Below are positions 17,064 through 26,659 of a stretch of 45,625 nt of DNA, one piece after another. Location of the stretch: positions 1 through 45,625 of the forward strand of contig CAMDZD010000016.1 of NCBI GenBank assembly GCA_945910815.1. Direction: 5' to 3'. Position 1 is the stretch's first letter; each line of letters begins with the position of its first letter. A program made the translations under genes and the position numbers. The DNA comes from an uncultured Clostridia bacterium (GTDB lineage: Bacteria; Bacillota; Clostridia; Oscillospirales; Ruminococcaceae). The notes under the pieces are model-generated. The model saw nothing but the letters and a program-made list of their open reading frames with translations, had not been told where the DNA came from and searched no databases.

Positions 17064-18245
17064 ATGAAATTCAAAAACAGAGGAAGGAAAATTTATAAAA
17101 CAAAAGAAAAAAGATACTATAAAAAGGGCAAATCCGGCAGGTTTATGAGTACAGCCCTTACAATACTTCTTACGGGCGGGCTTGTTTTTGTGGGTTACAG
17201 CGTTGCCGAGCCTCTGCTGAACTATACGCAGAAAAAAGGCGATAACAGTATTTCATCTCTCGGAAACAGTTCAAATTCATCTGAAACAAGCGAAAATTCC
17301 GGAAGTGACCTTGAATCCCTTGAAAGTATGGAAAAAGTCTATAACTGTTCATTTCTCAGCAGGAACAGTCTTGATGATACTGATACTCTTGAATATGAGC
17401 TTGAGGAAATAAAGGAATCCGGATTTGAATATGCAGTAGTTCCGCTTAAGCTTGCCGGAGGAAAGATATATTATTCCTCCGAAGTCCGTGGCACGAGCTA
17501 TTCCGGAGCAATTGTCTCATACCTTGAACTTTCCGAAATAGTATCTGTTATAGAGGAATCGGGACTGAAATCAATAGCATATATGAGCGTTCTTGATGAC
17601 AATATATATCCGTCCTCATATCACGATGCAGGATATAAAATAGAGGAAAGCGGTTCAATATGGCTTGACGACAACCCCTATGACGGCGGAAAGCCATGGC
17701 TTAATCCTTTTTCATATGATGCTGTTGAATATTCGGAAAGTCTTGCCGATGAAATAACTCTCGCAGGATTTGACAATATAATTTTTGCTGATATAGTTTT
17801 TCCGCCTTTCCGTGAAAGCGATATTGACTATATAGGCGAAACTGTCAGGGAAAGCGGACGTTATACGGCTCTTGTAACGCTTGCAAATGACCTTTACGAA
17901 ACTGCCGTTAAAAACAGTGTTCCGTCAATGCTTGAGGTGTCGGCAACGGATATAATCAGAGGAAAAGAGGAGGTATTCCGTCCGGAACTTCTTTCAACGG
18001 CTATGCTTGTTGTCAATATAGATTTTGACGACCTTTACACTATTGAAACTCCGGAGGGAAAAGTATACGAATTTTCGGACGGTTATGCATCAAATGCAAA
18101 AAAGCTTATGCGTATAATCAAAAAGGATTTGGAAAAATTCAAGGTTATAATACGCCTTTCCGGCAGTAGTCTCTATGAGGAGGATTTTGAGGAAATCAAA
18201 TCGGAGCTTATAAAGCTTGGCTATAAATCATATATATTTAACTGA
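17064..18245 (+). CDS. membrane-anchored DUF4015-type putative glycoside hydrolase
   Basis: This 393-residue protein has a Lys/Arg-rich head (1-26), one membrane segment (about 28-50), and a Ser/Asn-rich linker (about 58-85). An outward-facing TIM-barrel-like domain follows. ESGFEYAVVPLKLAGGKIYY, WLDDNPYDGGKPWLNPFS, and AGFDNIIFADIVFPPF match the pattern of PF13200 (DUF4015), in which a conserved FDYVRFP motif is usual. Here that motif reads FADIVFP. The family is annotated as putative glycoside hydrolase from fold similarity, without a settled substrate. It sits 31 bases after the Rnf-like genes and 25 before hprK. A wall-facing role linked to the preceding membrane proteins is possible but inferred. 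Confidence 0.68.
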   Translation: MKFKNRGRKIYKTKEKRYYKKGKSGRFMSTALTILLTGGLVFVGYSVAEPLLNYTQKKGDNSISSLGNSSNSSETSENSGSDLESLESMEKVYNCSFLSRNSLDDTDTLEYELEEIKESGFEYAVVPLKLAGGKIYYSSEVRGTSYSGAIVSYLELSEIVSVIEESGLKSIAYMSVLDDNIYPSSYHDAGYKIEESGSIWLDDNPYDGGKPWLNPFSYDAVEYSESLADEITLAGFDNIIFADIVFPPFRESDIDYIGETVRESGRYTALVTLANDLYETAVKNSVPSMLEVSATDIIRGKEEVFRPELLSTAMLVVNIDFDDLYTIETPEGKVYEFSDGYASNAKKLMRIIKKDLEKFKVIIRLSGSSLYEEDFEEIKSELIKLGYKSYIFN

Positions 18246-18270
18246 ATTTTTATAAAAAAGGAGAATTTTT

Positions 18271-19230
18271 ATGGCAGATAAATTTAAAGTATCCCTTAAA
18301 AAAATTATTGATGAGCTTTCCCTTGAAGTAATCTATACTCCGGAGGAAACGGAAAAAATATTCGTTGATGAGAATGAAGTCAACAGGCCCGGATTCCAGC
18401 TTATGGGATTCTATGAATACTTTAATCCCGAAAGAATACAGATTGTCGGAAAAATGGAATTTGCCTATCTTTCAACGCTTGACGACAAAACAAGATATGA
18501 CAGAATAAAAATGCTTATGTCCTATAAGATTCCTGCTCTTATTATCGCAAGGGAACTCCCGTTCTTTCCTGAAATGGAGGAGCTTGCAAAGGAATTTGAA
18601 GTGCCTCTTTTGCGTTCAAAGGAAAGTACATCGGCATTTATGGCAAGCCTTATTGCATTTTTAAATCTTAATCTTGCTCCGAGAATTACCCGTCATGGCG
18701 TACTTATTGAAATTTACGGCGAGGGCGTATTCATAACAGGTGAAAGCGGAGTCGGAAAAAGTGAAACGGCTATTGAACTCGTTAAAAGAGGTCACAGACT
18801 TGTTGCCGATGATGCTGTTGAAATCAAGAAAGTATCAAATATAAGCCTTGTCGGAAGTTCACCGGATAATATCAGGCATTTTCTTGAACTCCGTGGCATA
18901 GGAATTATAAATGCAAGACGTCTTTTCGGTATGGGTGCAATCAAGATGACCGAAAAAATAGACCTTGTTGTTGAAATGGAACAGTGGAACCCCGAAAAAA
19001 TCTATGACAGAATGGGAGTAGATACGGAATTTGTTTCAATTCTCGGAGTAAAAATTCCCTCGCTGACTATACCTGTAAAACCCGGAAGAAACCTTGCAGT
19101 CATTCTTGAGGTCGCTGCTATGAATAACAGACAGAAGAAGATGGGCTATAATGCTGCTCAGGAACTTCTCGACCGTCTCGGAATGGATTCCGACAGCAAG
19201 GAAACTGTAAAAAACTATGACAATTTTTAA
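18271..19230 (+). CDS. hprK: HPr kinase/phosphorylase
   Basis: HprK phosphorylates HPr on a serine to set carbon catabolite repression, and also reverses it. The 319-residue protein shows RHGVLIEIYGEGVFITG (catalytic His142 region), the Walker A GESGVGKS (157-164), RGHRLVADDAVEI (173-185), and LRGIGIINARRLFG, the family signature. AAAGGAG precedes the ATG. It is followed by murB after 29 bases. The murB-rapZ-whiA neighbourhood is a common Clostridia arrangement. Confidence 0.97.
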   Translation: MADKFKVSLKKIIDELSLEVIYTPEETEKIFVDENEVNRPGFQLMGFYEYFNPERIQIVGKMEFAYLSTLDDKTRYDRIKMLMSYKIPALIIARELPFFPEMEELAKEFEVPLLRSKESTSAFMASLIAFLNLNLAPRITRHGVLIEIYGEGVFITGESGVGKSETAIELVKRGHRLVADDAVEIKKVSNISLVGSSPDNIRHFLELRGIGIINARRLFGMGAIKMTEKIDLVVEMEQWNPEKIYDRMGVDTEFVSILGVKIPSLTIPVKPGRNLAVILEVAAMNNRQKKMGYNAAQELLDRLGMDSDSKETVKNYDNF

Positions 19231-19259
19231 CTGAAAAAACAATAAAAAGGAGACAGAAA

Positions 19260-20174
19260 ATGTTATCATATATAAAAGAACTGTCAAATCTTTGCGGTGA
19301 ACTTAACTGTAATATCATACCCGAATGCAGTCTTAAAGAGTATAACACATTCAGAATAGGCGGAAGGTGTCAGGCTCTTGCAAGTATAAACAGTGTAAAT
19401 TCGCTTGCTCGCCTTTTGGCTTTTCTGAAAGAAAAAAATATAAATTATCAGATAATAGGCAGAGGAAGCAATATAATAGTATCTGACAAGGGATATGACG
19501 GAATAATAATTCTTGTCGGAGGAGATTTTGCCGGTATAAAAATTACTGAAAACAAGGTATTCTGTCAGGCAGGTGCAAAGCTTTCCAATGTCTGCCTTGA
19601 AGTTCAGAAGCACGGACTTTCCGGAATGGAAAATCTTTACGGAATCCCCGGAACAGTCGGCGGTGCTTTATATATGAATGCGGGTGCATACGGTTCGGAA
19701 ATTTCAGATGTAATTGAATCGGCGGAATATCTTGATACTGACGGAAATATTTACAGCATATCAAAATCAGACATGAATCTTGCATACAGGCAAAGTATTT
19801 TTTCCGAAAAAGGCGGAATTATAGTATCGGCAACATTTTGCCTTGAAAAAGGCAGTCCGGAAAAAATAAAGTCCGCTATGAATGAATGTATTTCAAAACG
19901 CAGGGAAAAACAGCCTCTGGAATATCCCAGTGCAGGAAGTACATTCAAGAGACCTGCCGGAAACTATGCCTCAAAGCTTATCGATGAATGCGGTCTTAAG
20001 GGACTTTCATGCGGTGATGCGGAAGTAAGCACAAAGCACTGCGGATTTGTAATAAATAAGGGAAATGCATCATGCAGTGATGTTATTGAACTCTGCAAAA
20101 AGGTAAAAGCAATTGTAAAGGAAAAAACCGGATATATACTTGAACTTGAGCCGGTAATAATCGGGGAATTATAA
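19260..20174 (+). CDS. murB: UDP-N-acetylmuramate dehydrogenase
   Basis: MurB is the FAD enzyme that reduces UDP-GlcNAc-enolpyruvate to UDP-MurNAc in wall precursor synthesis. The 304-residue protein has YNTFRIGG, IGRGSNIIVSDKGYDG, GIPGTVGGALYMNAGAYG (FAD binding), YRQSIF, and YPSAGSTFKRP with the catalytic serine. A C-terminal LEPV carries the likely proton-relay glutamate. This is the short class IIa-type layout. The next gene follows 13 bases on. Confidence 0.97.
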   Translation: MLSYIKELSNLCGELNCNIIPECSLKEYNTFRIGGRCQALASINSVNSLARLLAFLKEKNINYQIIGRGSNIIVSDKGYDGIIILVGGDFAGIKITENKVFCQAGAKLSNVCLEVQKHGLSGMENLYGIPGTVGGALYMNAGAYGSEISDVIESAEYLDTDGNIYSISKSDMNLAYRQSIFSEKGGIIVSATFCLEKGSPEKIKSAMNECISKRREKQPLEYPSAGSTFKRPAGNYASKLIDECGLKGLSCGDAEVSTKHCGFVINKGNASCSDVIELCKKVKAIVKEKTGYILELEPVIIGEL

Positions 20175-20187
20175 AGGAGGAATTTTC

Positions 20188-21060
20188 ATGAATCTGCTTA
20201 TAGTAACCGGAATGTCCGGTTCGGGAAAATCGGCAGTAATGGACGTTATGGAGGATATAGGATATTACTGCATTGACAATATTCCGCCCTCACTGATAAC
20301 AAAATTTGTTGATGTATGCCGTCATTCAAAGGAATCAATAAACAAAGTTGCAGTTGCAGTGGATATGCGTTCCGGAGATATGTTTCTTGAAATCCTCAAG
20401 GCATGGCAGAATATAAAAAAAGAGGACGATATTGATGTAAAGGTTCTTTTTATAGATGCAACGGAAGAAGTTCTGATAAAAAGATACAAGGAAACAAGAA
20501 GAAAACACCCTCTTGCTGAAAAATTCAACGGAAATCTTCAGGAAGCTATAAACTATGAATCCCAACAGCTTTCACAGCTACGTGAAATAGCCGATTATTA
20601 TATTGAAACTTCATATCTTTCATCTAATCAGCTTAAGGAACAGATTAGAAACCTTTTTCTTGAAAATATTTCCGATTCAATAGCGGTAAAGGTTACGTCA
20701 TTCGGATTCAAATACGGAGCATCAATAGAATCCGACCTTGTTTTTGATGTAAGATGTCTGCCGAATCCGTTTTATATACCGGAACTTAAAAATCATACAG
20801 GCTGTGACGCATGCGTAAGGGATTACGTTATGAGCTTTGAACAGTCAAAAACACTCATGCAAAAACTCTGTGACTTGATAGACTTTCTTCTTCCTCTCTA
20901 TATCAGCGAGGGAAAAAGTCAGATAGTTATTTCATTCGGCTGTACCGGAGGAAAACACCGTTCAATAACATTCGCCGAGCTTATGGCGGAATATATTGCC
21001 TCAAAGGGTTACAGAGTACAGAAATATCATCGTGATATAAATAAGGAAAGAAAAAATTAA
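20188..21060 (+). CDS. rapZ: RapZ/YvcJ-family nucleotide-binding protein
   Basis: This 290-residue protein has a Walker A VTGMSGSGKSAV near residues 6-17, then CIDNIPPSL. Its C-terminal domain has DVRCLPNPF and FGCTGGKHRS (phosphate or ligand site). In E. coli RapZ guides degradation of GlmZ; in Bacillus the orthologue YvcJ is a nucleotide-binding protein with another, less defined role. The gene order murB-rapZ-whiA is conserved across Firmicutes and suggests a link to wall or division control. AAAGGAGG lies upstream. Confidence 0.95.
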   Translation: MNLLIVTGMSGSGKSAVMDVMEDIGYYCIDNIPPSLITKFVDVCRHSKESINKVAVAVDMRSGDMFLEILKAWQNIKKEDDIDVKVLFIDATEEVLIKRYKETRRKHPLAEKFNGNLQEAINYESQQLSQLREIADYYIETSYLSSNQLKEQIRNLFLENISDSIAVKVTSFGFKYGASIESDLVFDVRCLPNPFYIPELKNHTGCDACVRDYVMSFEQSKTLMQKLCDLIDFLLPLYISEGKSQIVISFGCTGGKHRSITFAELMAEYIASKGYRVQKYHRDINKERKN

Positions 21061-21064
21061 GGGA

Positions 21065-21985
21065 GTGATTTTCATATCCTTTTCAAACGAAGTAAAAAAA
21101 GAAATATTTTCATTTATTGAAAAGAATTATGAAAGAAAATTCGCATGCCTTTACGGAATACTTCTATACGGTAAAAAAATGAGTACGGATATTATATCGG
21201 TTCAGAGTGAAAATCCCGATATAATCTGTTTTACGGAAAAGCTTTTCGGTGAACTTTTTCAGAACAGAATAATTCCTGAAAGAAATCCGGAGAAAAAAAT
21301 CAGAAATTCACTGCTCTATTCGTTTAATATAAAAAATAAAGCCGAGATTTCGGAAATATTTGATTTCTATGAAACTGAAAAGCGTGAAAAAATTCTTGTC
21401 AGCCGTAATCTCAAATGTGCATTTCTTGCCGGAGCTTTTATAATATGCGGAAGTGTGAACAGTCCCGACAAGGAATATCATCTTGAATTTAAGGTTTCCG
21501 GAGAATCAAAGGCGGAAATCATTCTTGACATACTCCTTAAAATAGGGGCAAAGGCTAAAATCTCAAAGAGAAAAAACAGCTTTATAGTTTATCTTAAAGA
21601 CAGCGAATCAATAGAGGACGTTTTAACATATATCGGTGCAAGACAGTGTACCCTTGAAATTATGAACGTCAAAATAGAAAAAAATTTACGTAACAGGGCA
21701 AACAGAATGTGTAATTGTGATACCGCAAATATCGCAAGAACTGTAAATGCATCTATCAGCCAGACAGAAGATATACTTACGGTTGACAAGGCAATAGGTC
21801 TTGAAAATATTCCGGCAGAATTAAGGGAAGTTGCAATGATAAGGCTGAATAATTCTGATATGACTTTAAGGGAAATCGGGGAAAGTCTTGAAAATCCTAT
21901 AAGCCGTTCGGGAGTCAATCACAGACTGAAAAAAATATCGGAAATGGCTAAACAGATACGGAGCGGAAAAAATGAACAGAAGTGA
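21065..21985 (+). CDS. whiA: sporulation/division regulator WhiA
   Basis: WhiA has a LAGLIDADG-like N-terminal part and a C-terminal helix-turn-helix. Here the first is seen in CAFLAGAFIICGSVNSP, and the second in MTLREIGESLENPISRSGVNHRLKKI. Length is 306 residues from the GTG at 21065. That GTG overlaps the ribosome binding site GGGAG itself. The usual family start (MSFSxEVKxEL) corresponds to an ATA at 21074, eight bases after GGAG, so the real start codon is uncertain. In Firmicutes WhiA influences division and, in sporulating species, development. Its end overlaps dnaE by 14 bases. Confidence 0.93.
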   Translation: MIFISFSNEVKKEIFSFIEKNYERKFACLYGILLYGKKMSTDIISVQSENPDIICFTEKLFGELFQNRIIPERNPEKKIRNSLLYSFNIKNKAEISEIFDFYETEKREKILVSRNLKCAFLAGAFIICGSVNSPDKEYHLEFKVSGESKAEIILDILLKIGAKAKISKRKNSFIVYLKDSESIEDVLTYIGARQCTLEIMNVKIEKNLRNRANRMCNCDTANIARTVNASISQTEDILTVDKAIGLENIPAELREVAMIRLNNSDMTLREIGESLENPISRSGVNHRLKKISEMAKQIRSGKNEQK

Positions 21986-24900
21986 TTTTGTACATCTTCA
22001 TCTTCATACCGAATACAGTCTGCTGGACGGTGCCTGCCGTATTGACAGGCTTTTTGAATATATAAAAAGTCTCGGACAGACTGCCGTAGCAATAACGGAC
22101 AGCGGTTGCATGTATGGTGCAGTTGAGTTTTACCAGAAGGCAGTTGAAAACGGTATAAAGCCGATTACAGGGTGCGAGGCTTATGTTGCATGCCGAAAAC
22201 GTTCTGACCATGATTTCAGACAGGATTCCGTATCATATCATATAACACTTTTATGCAAAAACAAAACAGGCTATAAAAATCTTATAAAAATGATTTCGCT
22301 TGCAAATACAGAGGGATTTTATATAAAGCCACGAATTGATTTGGAACTCCTTGAAAAATATCATGACGGTTTGATATGTCTTTCGGGTTGCATTTCGGGG
22401 GAAGTCTGTCAGAAACTTTTAAACAATGATTATTCCGGAGCAAAGCTTACAGCGGAAAAATACAGAAATATTTTCGGCGAGGATTATTATATAGAGGTTC
22501 AGAATCATGGAACTTCAGACGAAATGCAGATTATTCAGAAACTTTTCCGTCTTTCATATGAAACGGGAATACCTCTTGTTGCAACCAATGACTGTCATTA
22601 CATATCAGAGCAGGACAGTGATATACATGAACTTTTAACAGGATTGCAGAAAAATCAGGCTTTAGTGAAAAAGCATGAAAACAATGAATATTATATAAAG
22701 TCAACAGAGGAAATGTATTCCCTTTTCAGAAACCATGAGGACGCTGTTTTTAATTCAGGACGTATAGCCGAAAAATGTCGGTATGATTTTGAATTTGGAA
22801 AGATACAGATTCCGAAATTTGTAAAGCAGGGAGTTGCTGACAATCAGCAGTTTTTCAGAAATCTGTGTTTTGAGGGAATGTATAAGCGTTACGGAGAAAA
22901 TCCGAATCCCGAAATTTTAAAGCGTCTCGAATATGAGCTTGATGTTATAATCAAAATGAAATATTCTGATTATTATCTTATAGTATGGGACTTCGTTCAC
23001 TATGCTAAAAGTCATAATATTCCGACAGGTCCCGGCAGAGGTTCGGGGGCGGGAAGTCTTTGTGCATACTGTATCGGAATAACTGATGTTGACCCTATAA
23101 AATATAATCTAATTTTTGAAAGGTTTCTCAATCCCGAAAGAAAAACCATGCCCGATTTTGATATAGATTTCTGCGTTGAAAAGCGTCAGAAAGTAAAGGA
23201 ATATATAATAAACCGTTACGGTGAAGAAAACGTTGCCGAAATAACAGCCTTTGATACTTTCAAGGCAAGAATGGCGGTAAGGGATACGGGACGGGCAATG
23301 AATATTCCTCTTAATGTATGTGACAGGCTTGCAAAGCTTATCGGGGATTACGATAAACTTGATGAGGCACTTGCAAATGTTCCGGAACTTTCGGAGCTTT
23401 ACAAATCTGATAAATATATAAAAAATCTTATTGATACGGCAAAACGCATTGAGGGTATGCCCCGTCACGTAGCAACTCACGCTGCGGGAGTAGTTATATC
23501 ATCAGTAAATCTCAATGAGCTTGTTCCTCTCCATAAAAATAACAACATGATTGCCACTCAGTACACAAAAAAGTGTATTGAAAAGCTCGGACTGCTCAAA
23601 ATGGATTTGCTTGGACTCCGTAATCTTACTGTTATAAGCAATACTGTAAAGCAGATAAAAAAGAATAATCCTGATTTTGATATTTTGAAAATACCCGTTG
23701 ACGACAAAGATGTATATGATATGATAGCTGACGGAAAAATAGAGGGAGTCTTTCAGCTTGAAAGTGCGGGAATCAAAAAGCTTGTAATGAATCTCAGACC
23801 GAAAAATATGGAGGATATAATTACAGTATTATCCCTTTACCGTCCCGGAACTATGGGTTCTATACCAAAATATCTTGAAAGCTACCGCAATCCCGAAAAG
23901 GTTACATACAAGCACCCTATGCTTGAAAGTATACTTAAAAGCACATACGGCTGTATTCTGTATCAGGAACAGGTTATGGAAATATGCCGTAAGCTTGCCG
24001 GATTTTCATATGCTCATGCGGATATACTAAGGAGAGCCATAAGCAATAAAAATCATGATGAAATGATGAGGGAAAAAGACAGTTTTATAAACGGTGCTGT
24101 GAAAAACGGAATTTCTCCGTATACTGCTGAAAGTATATTCAGTGAAATGGCAGGCTTTGCATCATATGCCTTTAACCGTTCGCATGGTGCATCATATGCA
24201 TATTTATCATATCAGACAGCATATCTCAAATGCCATTATTTCAAGGAATATATGTCCTCCCTTATGTCAAGTGTAATGTCAAATACATCTAAGCTTATGG
24301 AATATATAACGATTTGCCGTTCAGAAGGAATAGAAATAAAGCGTCCCGATATAAATATAAGTTGCGGAGGCTTTTCGGGTTCGGGAAACTGTATATATTT
24401 CGGACTCCTTGTTATAAACAATGTCGGAAGCCTTCTTGCGGAAAATATCGTTGAAGAAAGAAATAAAAACGGAAACTATACAAGTTTCCGCAATTTCTGC
24501 GAACGCAATTCCGGTCGCAATATGAACAGGCTTGCCGTTGAAAATATGATAAAGGCTGGAGTTTTTGATAATCTTGACCTTAACCGTCACCAGATGATTG
24601 AAAATTATGAATCAATTATGAAATCTGTTTCCGAAAGAAATTATAACAGCATAGAGGGACAGCTTAATTTTCTTGATATTTCGGGAAGTACATCAGCAGA
24701 TATAATTATAAAGCCTTCCGAAGAATACAGCAGGAAAAAACTTCTCGAGCTTGAAAAGGAATCCACCGGATTTTATCTTTCGGGATTTCCTCTTGATGAA
24801 TATGAATATCTCAGAGTATATTTCAAAACAAAAAAAATAAATGATATTGAAAGTATGCAGAACGGTGAAAAAATAAATCTTGTCTGTATGGTAAAGGGAG

Positions 24901-25364
24901 TAAAAATCCATACTGACAAAAGCGGAAAAAGAATGTGCTTTTTAAGGCTTGAGGACGAATCGGGTGAAATCGATTCAACAGTATTTTCAGACGTTTACAG
25001 AAAATCAGAACAGGAACTTTCCAATAATTCCGTACTTCTTATAAAAGCCCATTTATCTTCACGCAACGGAAATCCGGGAATAATATGCGATGAAATATTC
25101 AACGCTGAAAAGGATATTCAGGAGATTATATCCGGAATGAATTTCTGTATAAAGCTTGATTCCGGTGAACTTGAAGTTTTCAGACGTATTGAAAAAGTCC
25201 TTGCAGACCATAAGGGAAACAGCCGTGTGCTGATTTATCTCACTGATATGAAAAAAATGATTTCCCCGAAAACTCCGTTATATGTTTCAGCTGATAAAAA
25301 TTTGCTTGATTCGTTAAAACAATATGTATCATATGACCGTATAGGACTTGTAAAAAGACAATAA
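21972..25364 (+). CDS. dnaE: DNA polymerase III alpha subunit, DnaE type
   Basis: This 1130-residue protein has an N-terminal PHP domain (HLHLHTEYSLLDG, His10 and His12) and a C-family polymerase domain. The latter shows GPGRGSGAGSLCAYC, then PDFDIDF (394-400) with the catalytic aspartates, FQLESAG, YRPGTM and YGCILYQEQVM. A helix-hairpin-helix region, a candidate clamp-binding motif QLNFL (897-901), and a C-terminal OB fold (KGVKIHTDKSGKRMCFLRLE) follow. Firmicutes usually carry PolC as well, with DnaE extending primers. It overlaps whiA by 14 bases and ends the long gene train. No obvious terminator follows. Confidence 0.97.
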   Translation: MNRSDFVHLHLHTEYSLLDGACRIDRLFEYIKSLGQTAVAITDSGCMYGAVEFYQKAVENGIKPITGCEAYVACRKRSDHDFRQDSVSYHITLLCKNKTGYKNLIKMISLANTEGFYIKPRIDLELLEKYHDGLICLSGCISGEVCQKLLNNDYSGAKLTAEKYRNIFGEDYYIEVQNHGTSDEMQIIQKLFRLSYETGIPLVATNDCHYISEQDSDIHELLTGLQKNQALVKKHENNEYYIKSTEEMYSLFRNHEDAVFNSGRIAEKCRYDFEFGKIQIPKFVKQGVADNQQFFRNLCFEGMYKRYGENPNPEILKRLEYELDVIIKMKYSDYYLIVWDFVHYAKSHNIPTGPGRGSGAGSLCAYCIGITDVDPIKYNLIFERFLNPERKTMPDFDIDFCVEKRQKVKEYIINRYGEENVAEITAFDTFKARMAVRDTGRAMNIPLNVCDRLAKLIGDYDKLDEALANVPELSELYKSDKYIKNLIDTAKRIEGMPRHVATHAAGVVISSVNLNELVPLHKNNNMIATQYTKKCIEKLGLLKMDLLGLRNLTVISNTVKQIKKNNPDFDILKIPVDDKDVYDMIADGKIEGVFQLESAGIKKLVMNLRPKNMEDIITVLSLYRPGTMGSIPKYLESYRNPEKVTYKHPMLESILKSTYGCILYQEQVMEICRKLAGFSYAHADILRRAISNKNHDEMMREKDSFINGAVKNGISPYTAESIFSEMAGFASYAFNRSHGASYAYLSYQTAYLKCHYFKEYMSSLMSSVMSNTSKLMEYITICRSEGIEIKRPDINISCGGFSGSGNCIYFGLLVINNVGSLLAENIVEERNKNGNYTSFRNFCERNSGRNMNRLAVENMIKAGVFDNLDLNRHQMIENYESIMKSVSERNYNSIEGQLNFLDISGSTSADIIIKPSEEYSRKKLLELEKESTGFYLSGFPLDEYEYLRVYFKTKKINDIESMQNGEKINLVCMVKGVKIHTDKSGKRMCFLRLEDESGEIDSTVFSDVYRKSEQELSNNSVLLIKAHLSSRNGNPGIICDEIFNAEKDIQEIISGMNFCIKLDSGELEVFRRIEKVLADHKGNSRVLIYLTDMKKMISPKTPLYVSADKNLLDSLKQYVSYDRIGLVKRQ

Positions 25365-25397
25365 ATATTAAATAAATATAAAATAATTCAAAACTAC

Positions 25398-25425
25398 TTG
25401 ACAAAATCTATAAATGTAGTAAAAT
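25398..25425 (+). promoter_or_regulatory. promoter of pfkA
   Basis: TTGACA (25398-25403), 16 bases, then TAAAAT (25420-25425). A second -10-like TATAAT five bases further is too far from the -35. The leader of about 70 bases contains a small GNRA-type hairpin, TGCCGTAAGGCA, just before the ribosome binding site TGGAGA. Confidence 0.65.
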
Positions 25426-25503
25426 ATAATAGATGAAAGTTTTTCACTGTCTATTTTACTTTTAGGTTTAATAATGCCGTAAGGCAGAATGGAGATATTT
25501 AAC

Positions 25504-26466
25504 ATGATAAAGAAAATTGGTATTTTAACAAGCGGAGGCGATGCTCCGGGTATGAACGCCGCTATAAGAGCTGTCGCAAGAGCTGCTATGAGCAAGGGTA
25601 TGGAAGTTTATGGAATCCGCAGAGGATATGTCGGTCTTATAAACGGCGATATATTTGAAATGAATGCAAGAAGTGTTTCTGATATTATTCACAGAGGCGG
25701 TACAATGCTTTTCACTGCAAGATGTCCTGAATTCAGAACTGAAGAAGGTGTTGAAAAGGCTAAGGAAACATGTGAAAAGCTTGGTCTTGAAGGTATTGTA
25801 GTAATCGGCGGTGACGGTTCATTCAGAGGTGCTGCTGACCTTTCTGCAAAGGGTATTCTCTGCGTTGGTCTCCCCGGTACTATTGACAATGACATTGCAT
25901 GCACTGACTATACAATAGGCTATGATACTGCTATGAATACTGCCGTGGAAATGGTTGACAAGCTCCGTGATACTTCACAGTCACATGACAGATGCAGTGT
26001 TGTTGAAGTTATGGGAAGAAATGCAGGATATATTGCAGTTAATACAGGTATTGCTTGCGGTGCAATTGAAATAATCACCAAGGAAAAACCTTATGACCTT
26101 GATGCTATCGCCAAGAAAATGCTCGAAACTAAAAAGAACGGTAAGGAGAATTTCATTATTATTGTTTCTGAGGGCGTTGGACATGCAAACGAAATCGCTC
26201 AGGTTATTCAGGAAAAAACACATATCGAATCAAGAGCTACAATTCTCGGACACGTTCAGAGAGGCGGTTCTCCGACACTCAGAGACAGAGTTATTGCTAC
26301 AAAAATGGGCTACCATGCTGTACAGCTCCTTTCACAGGGTATCGGCAACAGAGTTGTAGGAATCCAGAAAGACGAAGTAGTTGACTTTGACATTCAGGAA
26401 GCACTCGGTATGACAAAGCCTTATGAGGACGAACTTCACACAATTGCTGAAGAACTCGCCCTTTAA
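25504..26466 (+). CDS. pfkA: ATP-dependent 6-phosphofructokinase
   Basis: This enzyme phosphorylates fructose-6-phosphate in glycolysis. The 320-residue length is typical. Motifs: ILTSGGDAPGMNAAIR, GYVGLI, IGGDGSFRGA (ATP type; pyrophosphate-dependent enzymes usually have GGDDT), GLPGTIDNDI with the catalytic aspartate, EVMGRNAGYIA, and GHVQRGGSPT. The ATG at 25504 is chosen, as TGGAGA lies upstream. Codon choice looks more biased than in neighbours, in line with high expression. No terminator hairpin is visible before the folate riboswitch. Confidence 0.97.
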   Translation: MIKKIGILTSGGDAPGMNAAIRAVARAAMSKGMEVYGIRRGYVGLINGDIFEMNARSVSDIIHRGGTMLFTARCPEFRTEEGVEKAKETCEKLGLEGIVVIGGDGSFRGAADLSAKGILCVGLPGTIDNDIACTDYTIGYDTAMNTAVEMVDKLRDTSQSHDRCSVVEVMGRNAGYIAVNTGIACGAIEIITKEKPYDLDAIAKKMLETKKNGKENFIIIVSEGVGHANEIAQVIQEKTHIESRATILGHVQRGGSPTLRDRVIATKMGYHAVQLLSQGIGNRVVGIQKDEVVDFDIQEALGMTKPYEDELHTIAEELAL

Positions 26467-26485
26467 GATAAATATTTTTTAATAA

Positions 26486-26583
26486 TCAGAGTAGAAGGCT
26501 GTGCGTGAAGTGACAACGGACGGGGAGTTGCCGTTGTACGAAAAGCATAAAACGCTTGCGGTACAGCTTTCGCATCCCGCTGA
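26486..26583 (+). promoter_or_regulatory. tetrahydrofolate (THF-I type) riboswitch aptamer
   Basis: The sequence begins CAGAGTAGA, continues GCGTGAAGTG, and ends GCATCCCGCTG; these match the conserved blocks of the THF riboswitch as I remember them. Pairings visible: P1 TCAG (26486-26489) with CTGA (26580-26583); P2 GCTGT (26498-26502) with ACAGC (26563-26567); P3 ACAACGG (26513-26519) with CCGTTGT (26531-26537); and a small AAGC/GCTT hairpin (26543-26557). The gene downstream looks like a folate transporter, which is the typical partner. A weak promoter candidate is TTGCTG-17-GATAAA ending at 26472. Confidence 0.88.
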
Positions 26584-26609
26584 ATATATAACCGAAGAAA
26601 CTCTTTTTA

Positions 26610-26659
26610 ATACCTCTTTGATTATGTATAAGGCAACGGCTCGCATAATAAGGAGGTAT
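26610..26659 (+). promoter_or_regulatory. ribosome-binding-site sequestering hairpin (riboswitch expression platform)
   Basis: ATACCTC (26610-26616) is complementary to GAGGTAT (26653-26659), which holds the folT ribosome binding site. Inside, ATTATG (26621-26626) pairs with CATAAT (26644-26649). Together they form a hairpin hiding the site, so control is probably at translation. How it switches with P1 of the aptamer is inferred. Confidence 0.65.
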
